From Valencia hispanica (Eukaryota; Chordata; Actinopteri; Cyprinodontiformes; Valenciidae): a stretch of DNA of 64,000 nt. The notes beneath the pieces were generated by a model. The model made no database searches. It saw only the letters and a program-made list of their open reading frames with translations, and was not told the origin of the DNA. Below are positions 34,901 through 47,351 of the stretch, piece after piece. Numbering within the stretch: position 1 is the first letter of the stretch; the number at the start of each line of letters is the position of its first letter. A program made the translations under genes and the position numbers. The stretch covers positions 21,960,403-22,024,402 of the forward strand of contig OY747702.1 of NCBI GenBank assembly GCA_963556495.2, read 5' to 3'.

Positions 34901-37291
34901 AAACGAGATCTTGTTCTCAGAATTCGACATCAACTATAACAACGAATCCGTCCTTCACCGGAAAGGCACTGCTCTCATTTGGGAAAAGGTAAGATGCTCT
35001 GGAGTAACGTTTTGAATGGAATTATAGAAAACAAAACTTTTCCATGATATTCAAATTTTTTGGAAAGGGTCTGTATATTACTAATTGTAGCGTAAAAATC
35101 AGCCTTACAATACAGGCTGTAGGCCCGTGAAACATCTCCAATAAACAGCTTCAACCAGATTTTTTATTAAGGGTTCGATTCCCAATCCTTTCCGTATTCA
35201 TGAGAGTCCAGTTTAGACTGAGACATGATGGCTGTTTAACGCCTGTCATAGAGAGGCGCACACACAGTGGACGAGGTGAGTAGGCGACTGAGCTGTGAGT
35301 GAAATTGGTGATTTATTTAGTTTGCAGCCAGTTATTTCAGACAGAAACATTATTACATTTGCATCTAAGCATGGGCAGGATCAGCCAGCGGAGACTTGTG
35401 ACGCAGCAGGGTTAACAGCTACTCTGACTGCAGCTTATCCTGGGTGAGTGGGGCTGCAGCGCGAGGACTGGCTGCTGTAAGCGCTCTGGGACAGGAGAGA
35501 AGCCCACAGCAGCACCACTGCTCGGTGAGAAAAATAACAAGGATACATGCTTCACGTCAGAGTATCCAAAGGTGTCCGAAAACCCCCAAAAAAAGCTAGA
35601 TTTGTCGCTAGTTGCTTTTTTGAAAATGAGTTGCTAGAGGGGTCTAAAAACCCGGTGACTGCACGGAGTCACGTGATTCCACCCCATCCAGTCTGTAAAG
35701 TAATACGGCTGCGGCGTCTTAAAGGGACATGAACAACGCCAAACTACACGCTTCTATTTTTTTTTTTTTATATAAACACTGAATATACAGACATGGGCAA
35801 AATGACTTTGGTTATACTCATAAATTTTGCTATCTGTAAATTTTCGGTTTATCGCCCAGCCCTACTAAGTATAAAGATATCAGAGATGGTTTAAACTTTT
35901 TTTTTTTTTTTTTTTTTTTGCTGGACTGTGTATTTGAACTTAGTCTGGTCTAAATGACTACACTTACTACATCTTAACCAGATTGATGTCTCTAAGTATG
36001 AATTTCTTTATTACTGATTTGTTCTATTTATGACATTTATTGTTTATCACATGCAATTATGATATTAAAAACTCTTGTTTCTGCTAACTTCTTTGTAAAT
36101 ATTAACACAGAACGAGACAAGATTAATTAATTTATGAACTGCAGTTCTTTAAATATCAAGTCATAAGAAGAACATGTTGAGCTAAATAAACTGTCCACCT
36201 TTACACCAGTGTTTGTATAACAGTTCATGGTCAGTTTATTCATAACACACATTTAAGATGGCCTCAAGTTAAGCAAAGTGCTGTTCAAAAACAAGAAATA
36301 AACTAATCAGAAACACTAAAATATTAGTACCTTTTAAAATCATCAACAAGCAAAATAAAATGACTGGTATTGTTTTAAAAGCTTTTAAAAAATATATGTT
36401 TTTATTATTAATTAATTGCATTAATAAAGTTTGGTTTCATGTTGTGACTCTGAAATTGGCCGGGTTTTTCTGCATGGTTCTGAATCTGTTATCAGCAGCA
36501 TAACGTGGATTGTTTTCCTGGTTTCATTAAAAACATCCACCTTTTCAATGCTGTAGTTCATCAGTAATAACAAACAGCAAGGGTTCTGGTGCTGGTTTTG
36601 TTTTGAGTTTATTTAATTTCAGACGTTCGGGACAAATGCTTAAATGGAATAATCACATTAATAGGAATATTTTTCATCACGTCTTCATTTTCTGTTGGAG
36701 TCAAAGCTACTACGTCCATCTAAGAACCTACAGCACGCCTTTCCTTTTAATGTTTGTGACATTAAAGAGTTCCTCTGCAGTTTTTAAAAGCATACAGCTT
36801 AATTTAAGCATTTTCCAAGTCTGGATAAATATGAATATGCCCTTTTCTTTGGTAGGTTCTTTAACCTTGAACCTTTGTACTTTTACTTTAAAGCTGACTA
36901 AATAAGGACTGAGAAGCCTGGAATGCTGAGCCTGGAAAAAGGGAAAGTTTTAAAAGGAAAACTGTGGGACCTTGATTTAATGGGTAAATTTGATCATAGT
37001 GCTGACACCTCTTTAGAAAGAAAATGGGACTAATCTCAAATTCAAATCAGCAGGTCAAACCTTGAAGAAAACCTGTCTGGTCAGTGCATCTCTAATATCG
37101 GTCAAACTTGTCGTTTCTCTCTTACCTAGCGGGACGAGACTGTTTGCAAACGCATGAAGCGACCAAATGAAGAGGAGAAGGAGGTTCCTGTCACACGGAG
37201 CAGGAGGAGGGTGGAGGCCTACCACTGTGACATTATTGGGGAGCAGTTCTGGGTGGAACACCCAGACATCCTCGAGGACGACACCTGCTAA
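31902..37291 (+). CDS. thg1l: thg1l: tRNA-His guanylyltransferase, 6 coding exons, 296 aa
   Basis: THG1 adds the essential G(-1) to the 5' end of tRNA-His by 3'-5' polymerisation. Coding exons: 31902-32086, 32180-32356, 32448-32617, 32693-32781, 34881-34988, 37130-37291 (891 nt, in phase, GT-AG). Counting from the internal MAKSKFEY methionine, the two-metal residues fall at the human positions: D29-G30 in RLDGRNFHK and D76-E77 in GQSDEFSF. The CHINNLYN motif has His152. The C-terminus is [19 protein letters not shown] chose the first in-frame ATG (31902), which adds 27 Arg/Ser-rich residues without acidic residues, like the human N-terminal extension. The second ATG (31983) has the better context (attATGG), so both may be used. 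Human THG1L is 298 aa. The gene looks complete. Confidence 0.96.
33133..34205 (-). mobile_element. Old Tc1-like remnant hosting a SINE
   Basis: The left end reads 'ttcacattttgtcgcgttacgtccacaaactt' and the right end 'gtaacatgagaaaatgtggaaaagttgtgaatac'. These are inverted copies of the same Tc1 terminal repeat. Decayed transposase DNA in minus orientation lies between (for example 'gttaaggtcattatccttctggcgggtgaacc' at about 33546). The right arm is split by the SINE at 33923-34106. Confidence 0.75.
33923..34106 (+). mobile_element. tRNA-derived SINE, copy 1
   Basis: The head has pol III promoter boxes: box A TAGCGTAGTGG at 33935-33945 and box B GGTTCCAGTCC at 33999-34009. The body follows, ending 'aacggccactgtggccacaaaaccttaaaaataaa', an A-rich tail. 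It sits inside a Tc1 remnant. A reverse-oriented relative is at 49753-49942. Confidence 0.85.
34989..37129 (+). other. thg1l: thg1l intron 5
   Basis: This 2.1 kb intron contains a probable dispersed repeat at about 35165-35867, with words such as 'gctagatttgtcgctagttgc' and an end reading 'tatcgcccagccctac', like hAT-type termini in fish. A long poly-T run lies at 35899-35920. 36000-37100 is AT-rich with nothing recognised. Confidence 0.5.
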
Positions 37292-39583
37292 CAGCTCCTT
37301 TTTCTTGGAGGACGATTCTGAGCTCCTAAGAGCTACGTATTTAAAGCTGGCTCTCATAGACAGTGACTGAAGAGGCACAGCTACATCTGGAACATCTGTT
37401 TGAAACCAGAATTATTTTTATGGTTTTGTTGTAGACAATACTGCAATTCACTGCTTTTCATTTATTAAATCACTTCCATAATAATCCGTCAACAAGTCAA
37501 ATCATCTTTTTGTTTATTTTGTCCATTATCAGTAGTTTGTACAGAGGACATTCAGAGCAAGCATGTCTTGCCTTGTCCAATGCATCCTGCTCTACTGGGG
37601 TTACTTCTCTAAAAATATACCCTCACATGATATCATGAATGGCATTCAGAATACTACCAACGCTTGATCGCTCTGGATGTTTAACATCATCATGTCCCTC
37701 TGAAAGGGGGGCTCATTTTCAGTGTGAACTGTAAGTTGGATTTAATCTTTCTGAAAGTGAAGGGTTTTATAGAAATCTCAGTATATAGAAAAATAGGACA
37801 GGAGTAGGAATGAATCAGACCACAACTGGGAACAAAAATAGCCATTTATTGGAGCCATGGCACCCATTAAGAGACGTAAATGGATTCATTGGTCTGCACT
37901 GTCATCAGGGCTAATAATACCTCCCACACCCTGCAATCACTCCACCCCTCTCACATGTACGCCATGGCATACTTATCATCACACTTCCTGTGACCGACCC
38001 AGCATGAGCGGCTGCTGGAAGCCTGGAGAGCTTAAGGCCTACTGTATTTTGTTACTGTAGTGGGCTCGGTTACCGTGGAGTATCACGGCTTTATTTCTGG
38101 TTCTGCAAACTACTTAACTACATGTGGGCACTATACTGTAATTCACATAAGCTTGAAATTATTTTGGTCAAAAAGGATAATTTGTTTTACTGAGGCACAA
38201 ATCAGGAGCTAGCTGTGTCTCCGTTTGCTTTGACTGGTGGCTTTCTGTGTTTGCAGACAATAACTCGAAAAATGGCCAAAGGAAAGCTCAGAAACTAGTG
38301 TATGTTGAGGCAAGTGATGGCTTATTTAAAGAGGGTATGTATATACTGTGCCAAAACATAATCCCCTTGTGCTGCTGTCTGGGGAAAAAAAAGGTATGGT
38401 TCTATTTAAGTTCAGTTTTAACTTTCATACTGGGCTTTTCAGTTATTTTTTATTTTATTTCTGAGCTTGGATGGCTCCTGATATGCAGGCAGCATTTACA
38501 CCTGGTTTGTGGATGATGATTTTAATAAGTTAAATACGTTCAGAGTTTCAGACGTTTCAAAAAAAAACAATGGATAGTCTTAAGAATATTGATTCCATCT
38601 CATTCTCAAAAGTGTATCTGCCTGTTTTTCCAGTTTTAATATCTACGGGCTTCAGTGTGGCAGGATATACCAGTTGAGTTAATCATAGCTATACAAGAGA
38701 AGTGGAAATTAATTTGAGTTTAAATTAGAGAATTTGTTACATAAGATGGGAAACCGTGGAACCTTGATTTAAGAAAAAACAATTTAGTGTCTTGTAAGGG
38801 AAGTCATGTTTAATGCTTGTACCAATGTAATTGCATTGTACTTGCCATTATCTTATATTGTATCACAACTATTTAAAAAAAAAAGTTTTTTAAATTTCTA
38901 TTTTTATTTTCCATTTGCTGATTTAGAATTTTCACACTGTACAATTGTGTTAACCTCGGGTTAAATTGTTTACATGTTTTCATTCGTTTGTCTTTTTTGT
39001 CAATTTCCAGTAATTTGCCTAATTCTGATTTTTTTTATTTTTAAATATTTCTTATACTATTTTTAATTTGATTGTATAAAAAGTGCTCAACAAATGGTTA
39101 TTCAAATGCATTTGGGTTCCCCCTGCTGGCCTGGAGGAGGCCTTAAGAACCCACTTAGTTCGCCTATATCTCTGGCCGGTTTTGAGTTGGACTAAGCTTT
39201 TTTTCCTGAAAGAAATATTAATCCAAATGTCATTTACTAATCACAATGTTTAATTTTTTTGAATAACCAAACAACTGTGAGAATTACGTCTTTTTTTCCC
39301 CCAGTCAGCTACAGTGTTGCCCGTTAGATCACATTCTTTTCAACACATCCAGGGTTGCCTCAGTCTCGACAGATCCGTGTCCGTTCATCAGAGGGGAGGG
39401 GCTGGAGATCAAAGTGATTCTCACTCCGCGTTGCTGCTCTCCAAACATCTCATTCACACTGTGCGCGGCGGCGGCGGCTCATCGCGATGTCTCACCGGCG
39501 ACGCTGACGTGAAACACCCTACCCCATGCAGGCTGCTTTCTGATCGCTTCTGTATCAGTGGGCTCGGTTGTTTTGTCAGTAGA
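37292..39583. other. thg1l 3' UTR and thg1l-adam19 intergenic region; no SOX30
   Basis: ATTAAA at 37464-37469 is a candidate thg1l polyadenylation signal. Tetrapods have SOX30 (HMG box) and C5orf52 at this position. I find no HMG-box-like exon here on either strand. 39340-39583 is GC- and CpG-rich, including a GGC run at about 39466-39477, and is the likely adam19 promoter and 5' UTR. Confidence 0.6.
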
Positions 39584-42500
39584 ATGCGTCCTCCTCCTGT
39601 CGGTGCCGTGCGGGTCTCTCTGTGCCTCTGCCTCACAGTTTTTCTGCAACGACTCGCTGCTGCTGGCTCTGAAGACGCTGTTTATAACGGTGAGGCGTTT
39701 TTTTTTGTTTGTTTGTTTTTTTTTTTTTTGATACCTTTCCTGGAGAAAATCTGTGGGTTCTATTTCAGTGCATTTTCTATTTAAGATGTGGTGTCAAAAG
39801 ATGCATTTGTGGGACATGGATGCATTGGTTTATTTAAAATTGTCAATAAGAATGCAGCTTTGTCATGTTTATCACCAATTCTTTGTTGTTCCTTGCAGGA
39901 GAGAACAGTCAGAACAGATGGAAAAGCGTCCTCGAACATATCCAGAGTTATGAGATCACCTCTCCTGTGTGGCTGCATCCTCTTAGGCACATCAGATCTA
40001 ACAACAAAGAGGTGTGTGTAAGAGAAACGTTAGATATTTACCTTAGATACGAAAAGACAGATTTATTCAATCCATCTGCTTTGGCTGAATCTAATCGTTC
40101 ATGTTTTCCAGCATCCGGCAGAGGTCCAGGTTCTGATCTCAGCTGAGGGCCAGCACCTCAGAATACACCTGGAAAAAAACGAGTGAGTACCTTCAGGAAA
40201 ACACAGCATTTTTCAGTTTAATGGAAACACATTATAGTTGGAACATAAGAAAAAAATATATCTTCATTGGATAAATGTTGACAAAGCAGTTTTTTTTCCC
40301 CATCTGACTTAATCAGGTTAGAGCTAAAGTCATTTGGTCTGCGTCCAATTGTCTTTCTAGGATTACAGTGGCTTGCAAAATGATTAATTCGCCTTGAACC
40401 TTTCCATGTTTTTTTTTTTAGATTAAAAACACAAAGTTTAGTATATTTTATTGAGCTTTTATGTGATTAGACCATCAAAGAGTCGTTCATGGTTGTAAAA
40501 ATTACAAATATCAGTCTAAAAAGTGTATACTTGAATGTCCTTAAATAAAATCCAGTCTACAACAAATTGCTTTCAGAAGTCTGCTAATTAGTTGAAAGAG
40601 TCCAACCATGAATAATTTCATCTCAGCGTAAATATGTTCTGTGAAGGCCTCAGAGGGTGGCTTAGAGAACATTAGTGAACAAACAGCATCATGAAGACTA
40701 AAGAACACAGTGGACAGGTCAGGGATGAAGTTTAAAGCAGGCATTGAGTTATAAAATATTATCTGCGCCTTTGAAAATCTATCAGAACCCTGCTTAAATA
40801 ATTCATCTGAAAGTGGAAAGAGTGTGGCTCAACTCCTAATGTACCGAGACAAACAGCCAAGATGGCAACTCTGGAAGAGCTGCAGAAATGCATAGCTCAG
40901 GTGGGAGAATCTGTTTGTACAACAGCTATTGGTTCTGCACTCCACAAATAGTGACGAGAAGAAATCTGTTGTTAAAAGAAACCCATTAAAAGTCCCTTCT
41001 ACAGTTTGCCACAACCCATATGCATGCATTTACCTCTGGTCAGATGACCGATGTTATACTTTTTCCACTACGTGCATTACACCTTTGTGTGGATCAAATC
41101 TTATACTGCACATCTCTCTGAGTACACCAGGCCCAGGTTGGTGGCAGCATCATGCTGTGGGGATGCTTCTTTCTTTAAGACAGGGTACCATGGATAAATA
41201 AAGTTTTAAGTTATTGTTCAATCCGATAAAAAGGTTGGGATTAAAATTTCCTCTTAAGTTCCACCAACGACAGTACCACCAGTGGTGCTTGTACCCCAGT
41301 TTGAGAACCATGGGGTTAGAACATCTTAGACATCAGCGAGACGGCCTGCTTACCCTGTTTTTTTTGACCAGATGTTAGCTGTCACATGGACTCATTTACA
41401 AGGTCAGTGCCCCTGTAGGTGATGATTAGAGGGGGATGTTGCTGGACGACAGACGGGTGACACCGGATCTGCCCGCCTTGAGCTAACAGGAAGTGCCTCT
41501 CCAGCGAACATCCTGCAATCTGATGAAGCGGTTCCATGTCCGGTAACAATGAGATGAGGGTAGAAAGACAACCGAGTGTCTCGCCTATTTGAATAGAAAC
41601 TGGGTTTGCAGTGTAGGACTGCATTTATGATAAATGAGCTGAGGTTTATCGCTTGGATTTGAGCCAGCAGACAAGTGGACAGGGGAGCCTTTATGAGCAT
41701 CAGCAATGGAGTCTGTTTTTACCCTCGAGTGTATGCCGCGTTTGGATTCTCACAAATCCACGTCTCCAGTGAGTCTGACTGAAACATCCCCCTGAGGGAT
41801 TTTCCCCCCTCTGCTCCATCTGCCCGGCAGGTGGTCACACTGTTAGGCCTCTTTTGGGATTTCATCAATCACAACCTGTCTGTACATGTGTGGTCAGAAA
41901 ATAGAGCTGGAAAGATGACTGATGAATTGACGTCTGAGGTTTTGACATAGATTAGATAACACTTGTACAGTCTGTTTCTCAAAACAGGATGGAGAATGTG
42001 TTAAAAGACTCAAGAAATGATTACAAACTGTTCCAAGGGAGAGGAAATCCAAACTGTACTCGCAAAGGAGTATTTTGAAACCAATGTTGTGCAATATCCA
42101 TCTTTTCTGGAACAGGAAATGGTCTGAACATTTCTCAAGTGGTTCACTCATCTAGTTTCTTTTGAAAAGTAAAAAAAAAAAGATCACTTTTTGTCTTGTT
42201 ATATTTTTGTGTGTGTTATTAATTATTTAAATTCTGCATTTCACTTGGAGGCTAGATATGTACTCATCATATCTTCCAACACCTAATTGGATCCTTGAGA
42301 GTTTTATGGTGTCTTGCAATCCATATGTCTGGCATGCAGATTTACAGTACACTCTTACTGCTCTCTCATTGTTGCTTTCCAACCCATGCAGTTAAACACC
42401 TACTTTTTAAACACTTTTTCTTTTGAATTGGGTTTTGAGCTCAAAATTGCTAGTCAGCTCTATGTCCAAAATTGAGCTTAAGTAGCTCTAGGCTGATGGT

Positions 42501-45500
42501 GTTTTTTTTTTTGTTTTTTTTTAAATGTATCCAGAGAAGAGGAAGAAGTTAGGAGAAATGTTATCTGAGAATGTGGCTTGGAGACTTATAAAACCAGCAC
42601 CTTACCCAGGGATATAAAAGCTCTGTCTGCTGAGCCCATTCTGCAGAATTACAGTCTGCCTGTAATTCACCATAGCAGTCCCTTGAATGGACTTTGAAAC
42701 TAATGCTCCACATATGTTGATTAGAAGGATAGTTAAAATACTCAAACAGCATCTCTAGTTGAGTCTTTCTCTTTCAATTGGTTTCAACATGGAGAAAAAA
42801 AGAAATCACAGATGGAGCTAATTATAATGGATAAACATCCACAACAAACGTTTGCAAAGAATAGTTAGCAATTTATTTTATAATGTGATCTATAGAGATA
42901 AGCAGATGTTTTGTAAAAACCAAGGTAAAAATCAGCACTTTTTTTTACCTCCATAAACTTTATGCTCACAAACAACACCCCAGTTGTTCCTTCTCTTAAA
43001 TCCAAGATTCCAATTACATAAATCCTTGGACAAAACCTGTTTCCACCAACTAGACTGCGTATTTGCTTTGGAAGCCAATGGCAAGGCTCATTCTGACCTA
43101 TTTATGTCACATGATTTAAAGATTTTTAGATTTTCTAGCTCTAATATATGATGATACATTGTCTATTAATATTTGGCCACTCTTATCTACTGTTGGACAA
43201 AAAGCACACCTAAAGATGAAGAAAACCAATCCTGATTCTGCTGTTTACTAAAAGATTGTGCTCCAACAATCCCAGGCTTTTTTGTCAACCCTTAATTTGC
43301 CTTGATATTAGGTCCTAACTTTAGGACCAAAAACTCAACGGAGTATTTCTGAAATACTCAGACCATCCTGTCTCACACCAACAACCATAGTCTTTTGAGT
43401 CCCCTTTCGTCCCCTTTCTGATGCTCTATTAGAACTCCTGCATCTACATGGCTAAATACATTGGAGTTGTTGCCATGTGATTGTGAAAAGGTGTACTTAA
43501 TAACAAGGCTGAACGAATTTACTATGTGCTATAATACTTTGTGTTCAAACTCTTTCATAATACTTCAGGAAAGAGTCCGTTTGTTTTTTTGTTTTTTTCC
43601 CCAATAGTTTTAGCTCTTATATCATGTCCCCCCATCACAAACCACTGTTTACCCTCTTTGTTTCATTATAAAGAATCCCGAGGTACCACACTTTGTTTTT
43701 GATTTGTACTCTAATGCTTAGACACAAATGGATGTGACTGAAAGCTTGGCCGGAGAAGACTGCAGTTTTTGTCAGGGGATGAAGATTAATGATTTTTCAG
43801 GAGCAGCCAGATGAAATGCTGCCAGTAAATACTGCCATGGTACTGTCCTGGCTGCGTCTTTGTATCCTCTCTGCACCCAAAACTGTGTTACCCGGTCAGC
43901 AGATGAATGGGAAACCTAAAGCGGCCGTGAAATAATCTTGATGTCATCCTTTTTATTTGTCTCTTGTGACATTGTAGAGCTATCTTTCTCCAACTGTCTT
44001 TCTCTTTACCCTGCTTTACCTCATCTGTTCTTTACTCAATGAATCACTACAACAAAGCATGGAAGAAAACATAGACTTGAGTGTTTGTGGGCATCGGTTT
44101 TCGTCGTGGCTGGCGTCCAAACCGAATCCATTTCTGCCCCCCTCAGTCATTCTTCTCAGTGTGTGTGACTCTGCCTGAGCTTTTATCTAGATGAAAGGCC
44201 GCAGCGCACTCTCGTCGGCCTGATTCAGTTAAGAGCGAGACATCGCCCAGAGTGTTTGCTGACTCAGGGTGCAGGAAAAATAATGCACATATACAGCAAC
44301 ATGGAGAGGAAGCAGTGTTCGAGGCTGTGTGATGGACCGGAGGACAAGGGTTTGATCTGGGACGAGTTGTGAGGAAGGTTTTGTCAGTTGGGGTCACCTT
44401 GGGTGTGAGTTATATCTCTGTGGTTCAGACAGGACTCGTGTGGTTATTACCACTTCCCCCCCTCTGCCTGACTTTCCCTATTTTCCAGTTTAATGGCCTT
44501 CCTGCACATCATTAAGTGCATGAACCTGAATTAACTCCCTTAGGAAATGTAGCCATTGTTTGTCCTCTTTGCTGTTTTCCTTCTCTTCTTGTCCGCCCTT
44601 ATCTCGTCCTCACTTCTCATGTCTTCCATTGACCAGCTCGGAAACTGGATTTCTCTCACCTCGCCTGATGCTCCCCAGGGCTCTAGTATAAATAAACGAG
44701 CCCGGCAGTGAGGTTTAGGGAGTCAGTGGCCACACGCAGACAGATGACTTCCACAAACTAACTTTTACAGACTCAGCACTAGACGAGAGCCCAAACAAAG
44801 GCTGTAGATCTGATGGAGTGGTGAAAACAGATGAGCGATGTCTCTGTTTCTGCTTTGTCCCGTCTATCTCGACCCCAAGATCCTCCCCTTTGCAATAAAA
44901 GCCTCTTCAGCATCTATTGCAGAAATGTATTTTTACTTTGCGTCAGCCATTCCTCTCCTGCCCCACCACCTCTGGCAGTGATGTCATCTGATACTATGGG
45001 AGAATGCAACCCAGTGACCCTGTTGCATTACCCCCCCTTTCCCCACCCATCACTATCTCCAAAGTACATTAGCATTACTCCCCCACTCCGTCTTTCTCCT
45101 GCCAACATTGAACCAGCCCTTTGTTTCAGCTTCACTGCCGGACAGCCCCGATTCCAGCAGCATTGCTGTGCTAAATCACAGCATCTGTCCAAGCGTTGGA
45201 AGGCATCCAGACGTTGTTGGCCGGCACATAGACCTTTTACAGTCTTACTTTGAAAGCTCTCATGGTATTTACTGGAATGCAAATTAGCTAAAGGCTCCAA
45301 GTTTTTCTAAAAACTAGGTGATGTGTTTTAGGTTGATTGACTCAAACCTTGGCAGTGAAATAAGGTTCACGACGCCTGTCCATGCCTGATTGTAGAGTTT
45401 CTCACAAAAGTATGTCATCCCTCGCGAACCTTTTCACTTGTCATGTCACAAACGTCTATGTATTTTAGTGGGATTTTATGTGCCGAACCAGTAAGGAAAA

Positions 45501-47320
45501 GTGTATAATTATTAAATGTAAGGAAATAATCAGATTTTTTATTTTAATTTTATTACACTTAAAACTCATTTGCCTATTCTTATTAACAAAATGGATCAGA
45601 TCAGAAGCAGAGTGTCTGTGAACATCAATTTTCATGCAATGTCAGATTCTCTGGATTTTGGTCTGGATTTTAACTGGACCACACTACCACATGAATATGC
45701 TTTGATCTAAATCCTTCTGTTGTATTCAGGATCATTTCCGATCTCTACACAAGTCTCAAGTCTTGGAGCCTCTGTCAGGCTTTCGTCCGTCCGCCTTCTC
45801 ATCAGTTCTGAGCAGCTTCCCTGTTTGTAATGAAGAAAAGTATCACCACATTATAATGTTGACATTACCATGTTTTACTGTTTTCTTTTGTTTATAAGAA
45901 CTTATCTTCATATGTAGCAATTATGTTTTTCATTCATCAGTCAGTGTTTGTGGTTACGTATTGGATCCTTTTATGAAGATAATACAATACTCCTACTTAA
46001 AACTAGTAGAATTGACATTGTGCTCTTGGAGAGTACACTTCAAAGCCGTAGTGCAAGTTTGCTCTGTTGTTCAAGAGGACAATCATTTTTGGAAATTGAC
46101 AGTTGTTTTCAGTTATGGAAACGCCTGTAGATACCTACCATCTTTCTGAAACTGCTGAGACAAAATGAAACCGCACGGTTGGATCACACCCTGTGTGGTT
46201 TTTTTTTTTTGCCCTTTTCTCCTCTTTATTTCACCCACATGTTAAACTGACTAATCTGTGGTACATCTCCAGTTTATCACAACCATGAACCTACAGATGT
46301 TTGAATTCATGTATATGGATGACAATAAAGGTTTTGTAATGCGTATATGTGCTGTTTTGATTGGATAGCATTCATTTATTTAGTAATAAAGTGTACCATA
46401 TATACTTCATAGCCGACAGGAGCTGCACCAGGGTGTGATTTATGTGTTACTAGCTGTACAGGCTCATTCTATCATTTCAAAGATGGTGTGTTTTGACTAC
46501 ATGTCACGGGGGGGCAGGTTATATAGCCATCAGTCTGCTAGTGTATACAAACTGTTATCCCCAAGGACTGGTTGTCAGATTGGCTTAGCCCATGCACAGA
46601 GCTGCTTGATTTGATTGGTGTGTGAACAAAAGTGAAAATAGAGATGGAGTCATTTGTTTCTTTTTCAGAGGAAGTAATTGCCCTTCATGTAAAAGAACAG
46701 TGAAATAAATGCAGGGTGAAGTTAAGTGGTCTCTGAGAACTACAGACTCTGAAAGACAATCTAAAATCATGAGAGGAATCTGAGTTCAAGAGACTGCAAA
46801 ACTAAAGGAAGGCCAGATGAGGTTAGGAGGTCAAATTTAAATGCTGTGGGGGTTGCCTTCCTTACAATAACATCAGCTACATACATTACGACTGACTGAT
46901 CAGTTTTAAGTCCTCTATTTGAGATGTATGTGAATATAGAGCTCCATCATTTCTCTTAGTGGTAAATTATTAAACGATGAAGTAGCCATTTCTGTCATTG
47001 ACTTCTTTGTTGCAGATTGCATCAACAGGCTGTCGCTGTTTCAAGTGACTTGCCTCCCTCAGGGCGTCTGACGAGGGAGAGAAAAGACTTCCCTTCATTT
47101 GCCCTAATCATGCTTTAAAGAAACCAGATATTTTGGGAGATCTGCTCACTCACTTGCATTCTTATGAGATGTAATTTGTATGACGTGCATTGTATGTCAG
47201 TTATGGAGTGTGCTAACTTAACAAACACTAGAAAAGCATTCGGAGAGCGCAGACCAATGCCAGGGCCAGTGTCTGAACAGTATGTGTATATATATATGTA
47301 TATATATATATATATGTCTA

Positions 47321-47351
<31 letters not shown>

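Noticed and set aside
39314..39583. Upstream in-frame extension of adam19 to a Met at 39314
   Set aside because: The frame is open by chance in a GC-rich 5' UTR. The Met at 39584 directly precedes a hydrophobic signal peptide.
39314..39784. Candidate SOX30 or C5orf52 exon between thg1l and adam19
   Set aside because: Neither strand of 37292-39784 encodes an HMG-box signature or any recognisable domain.
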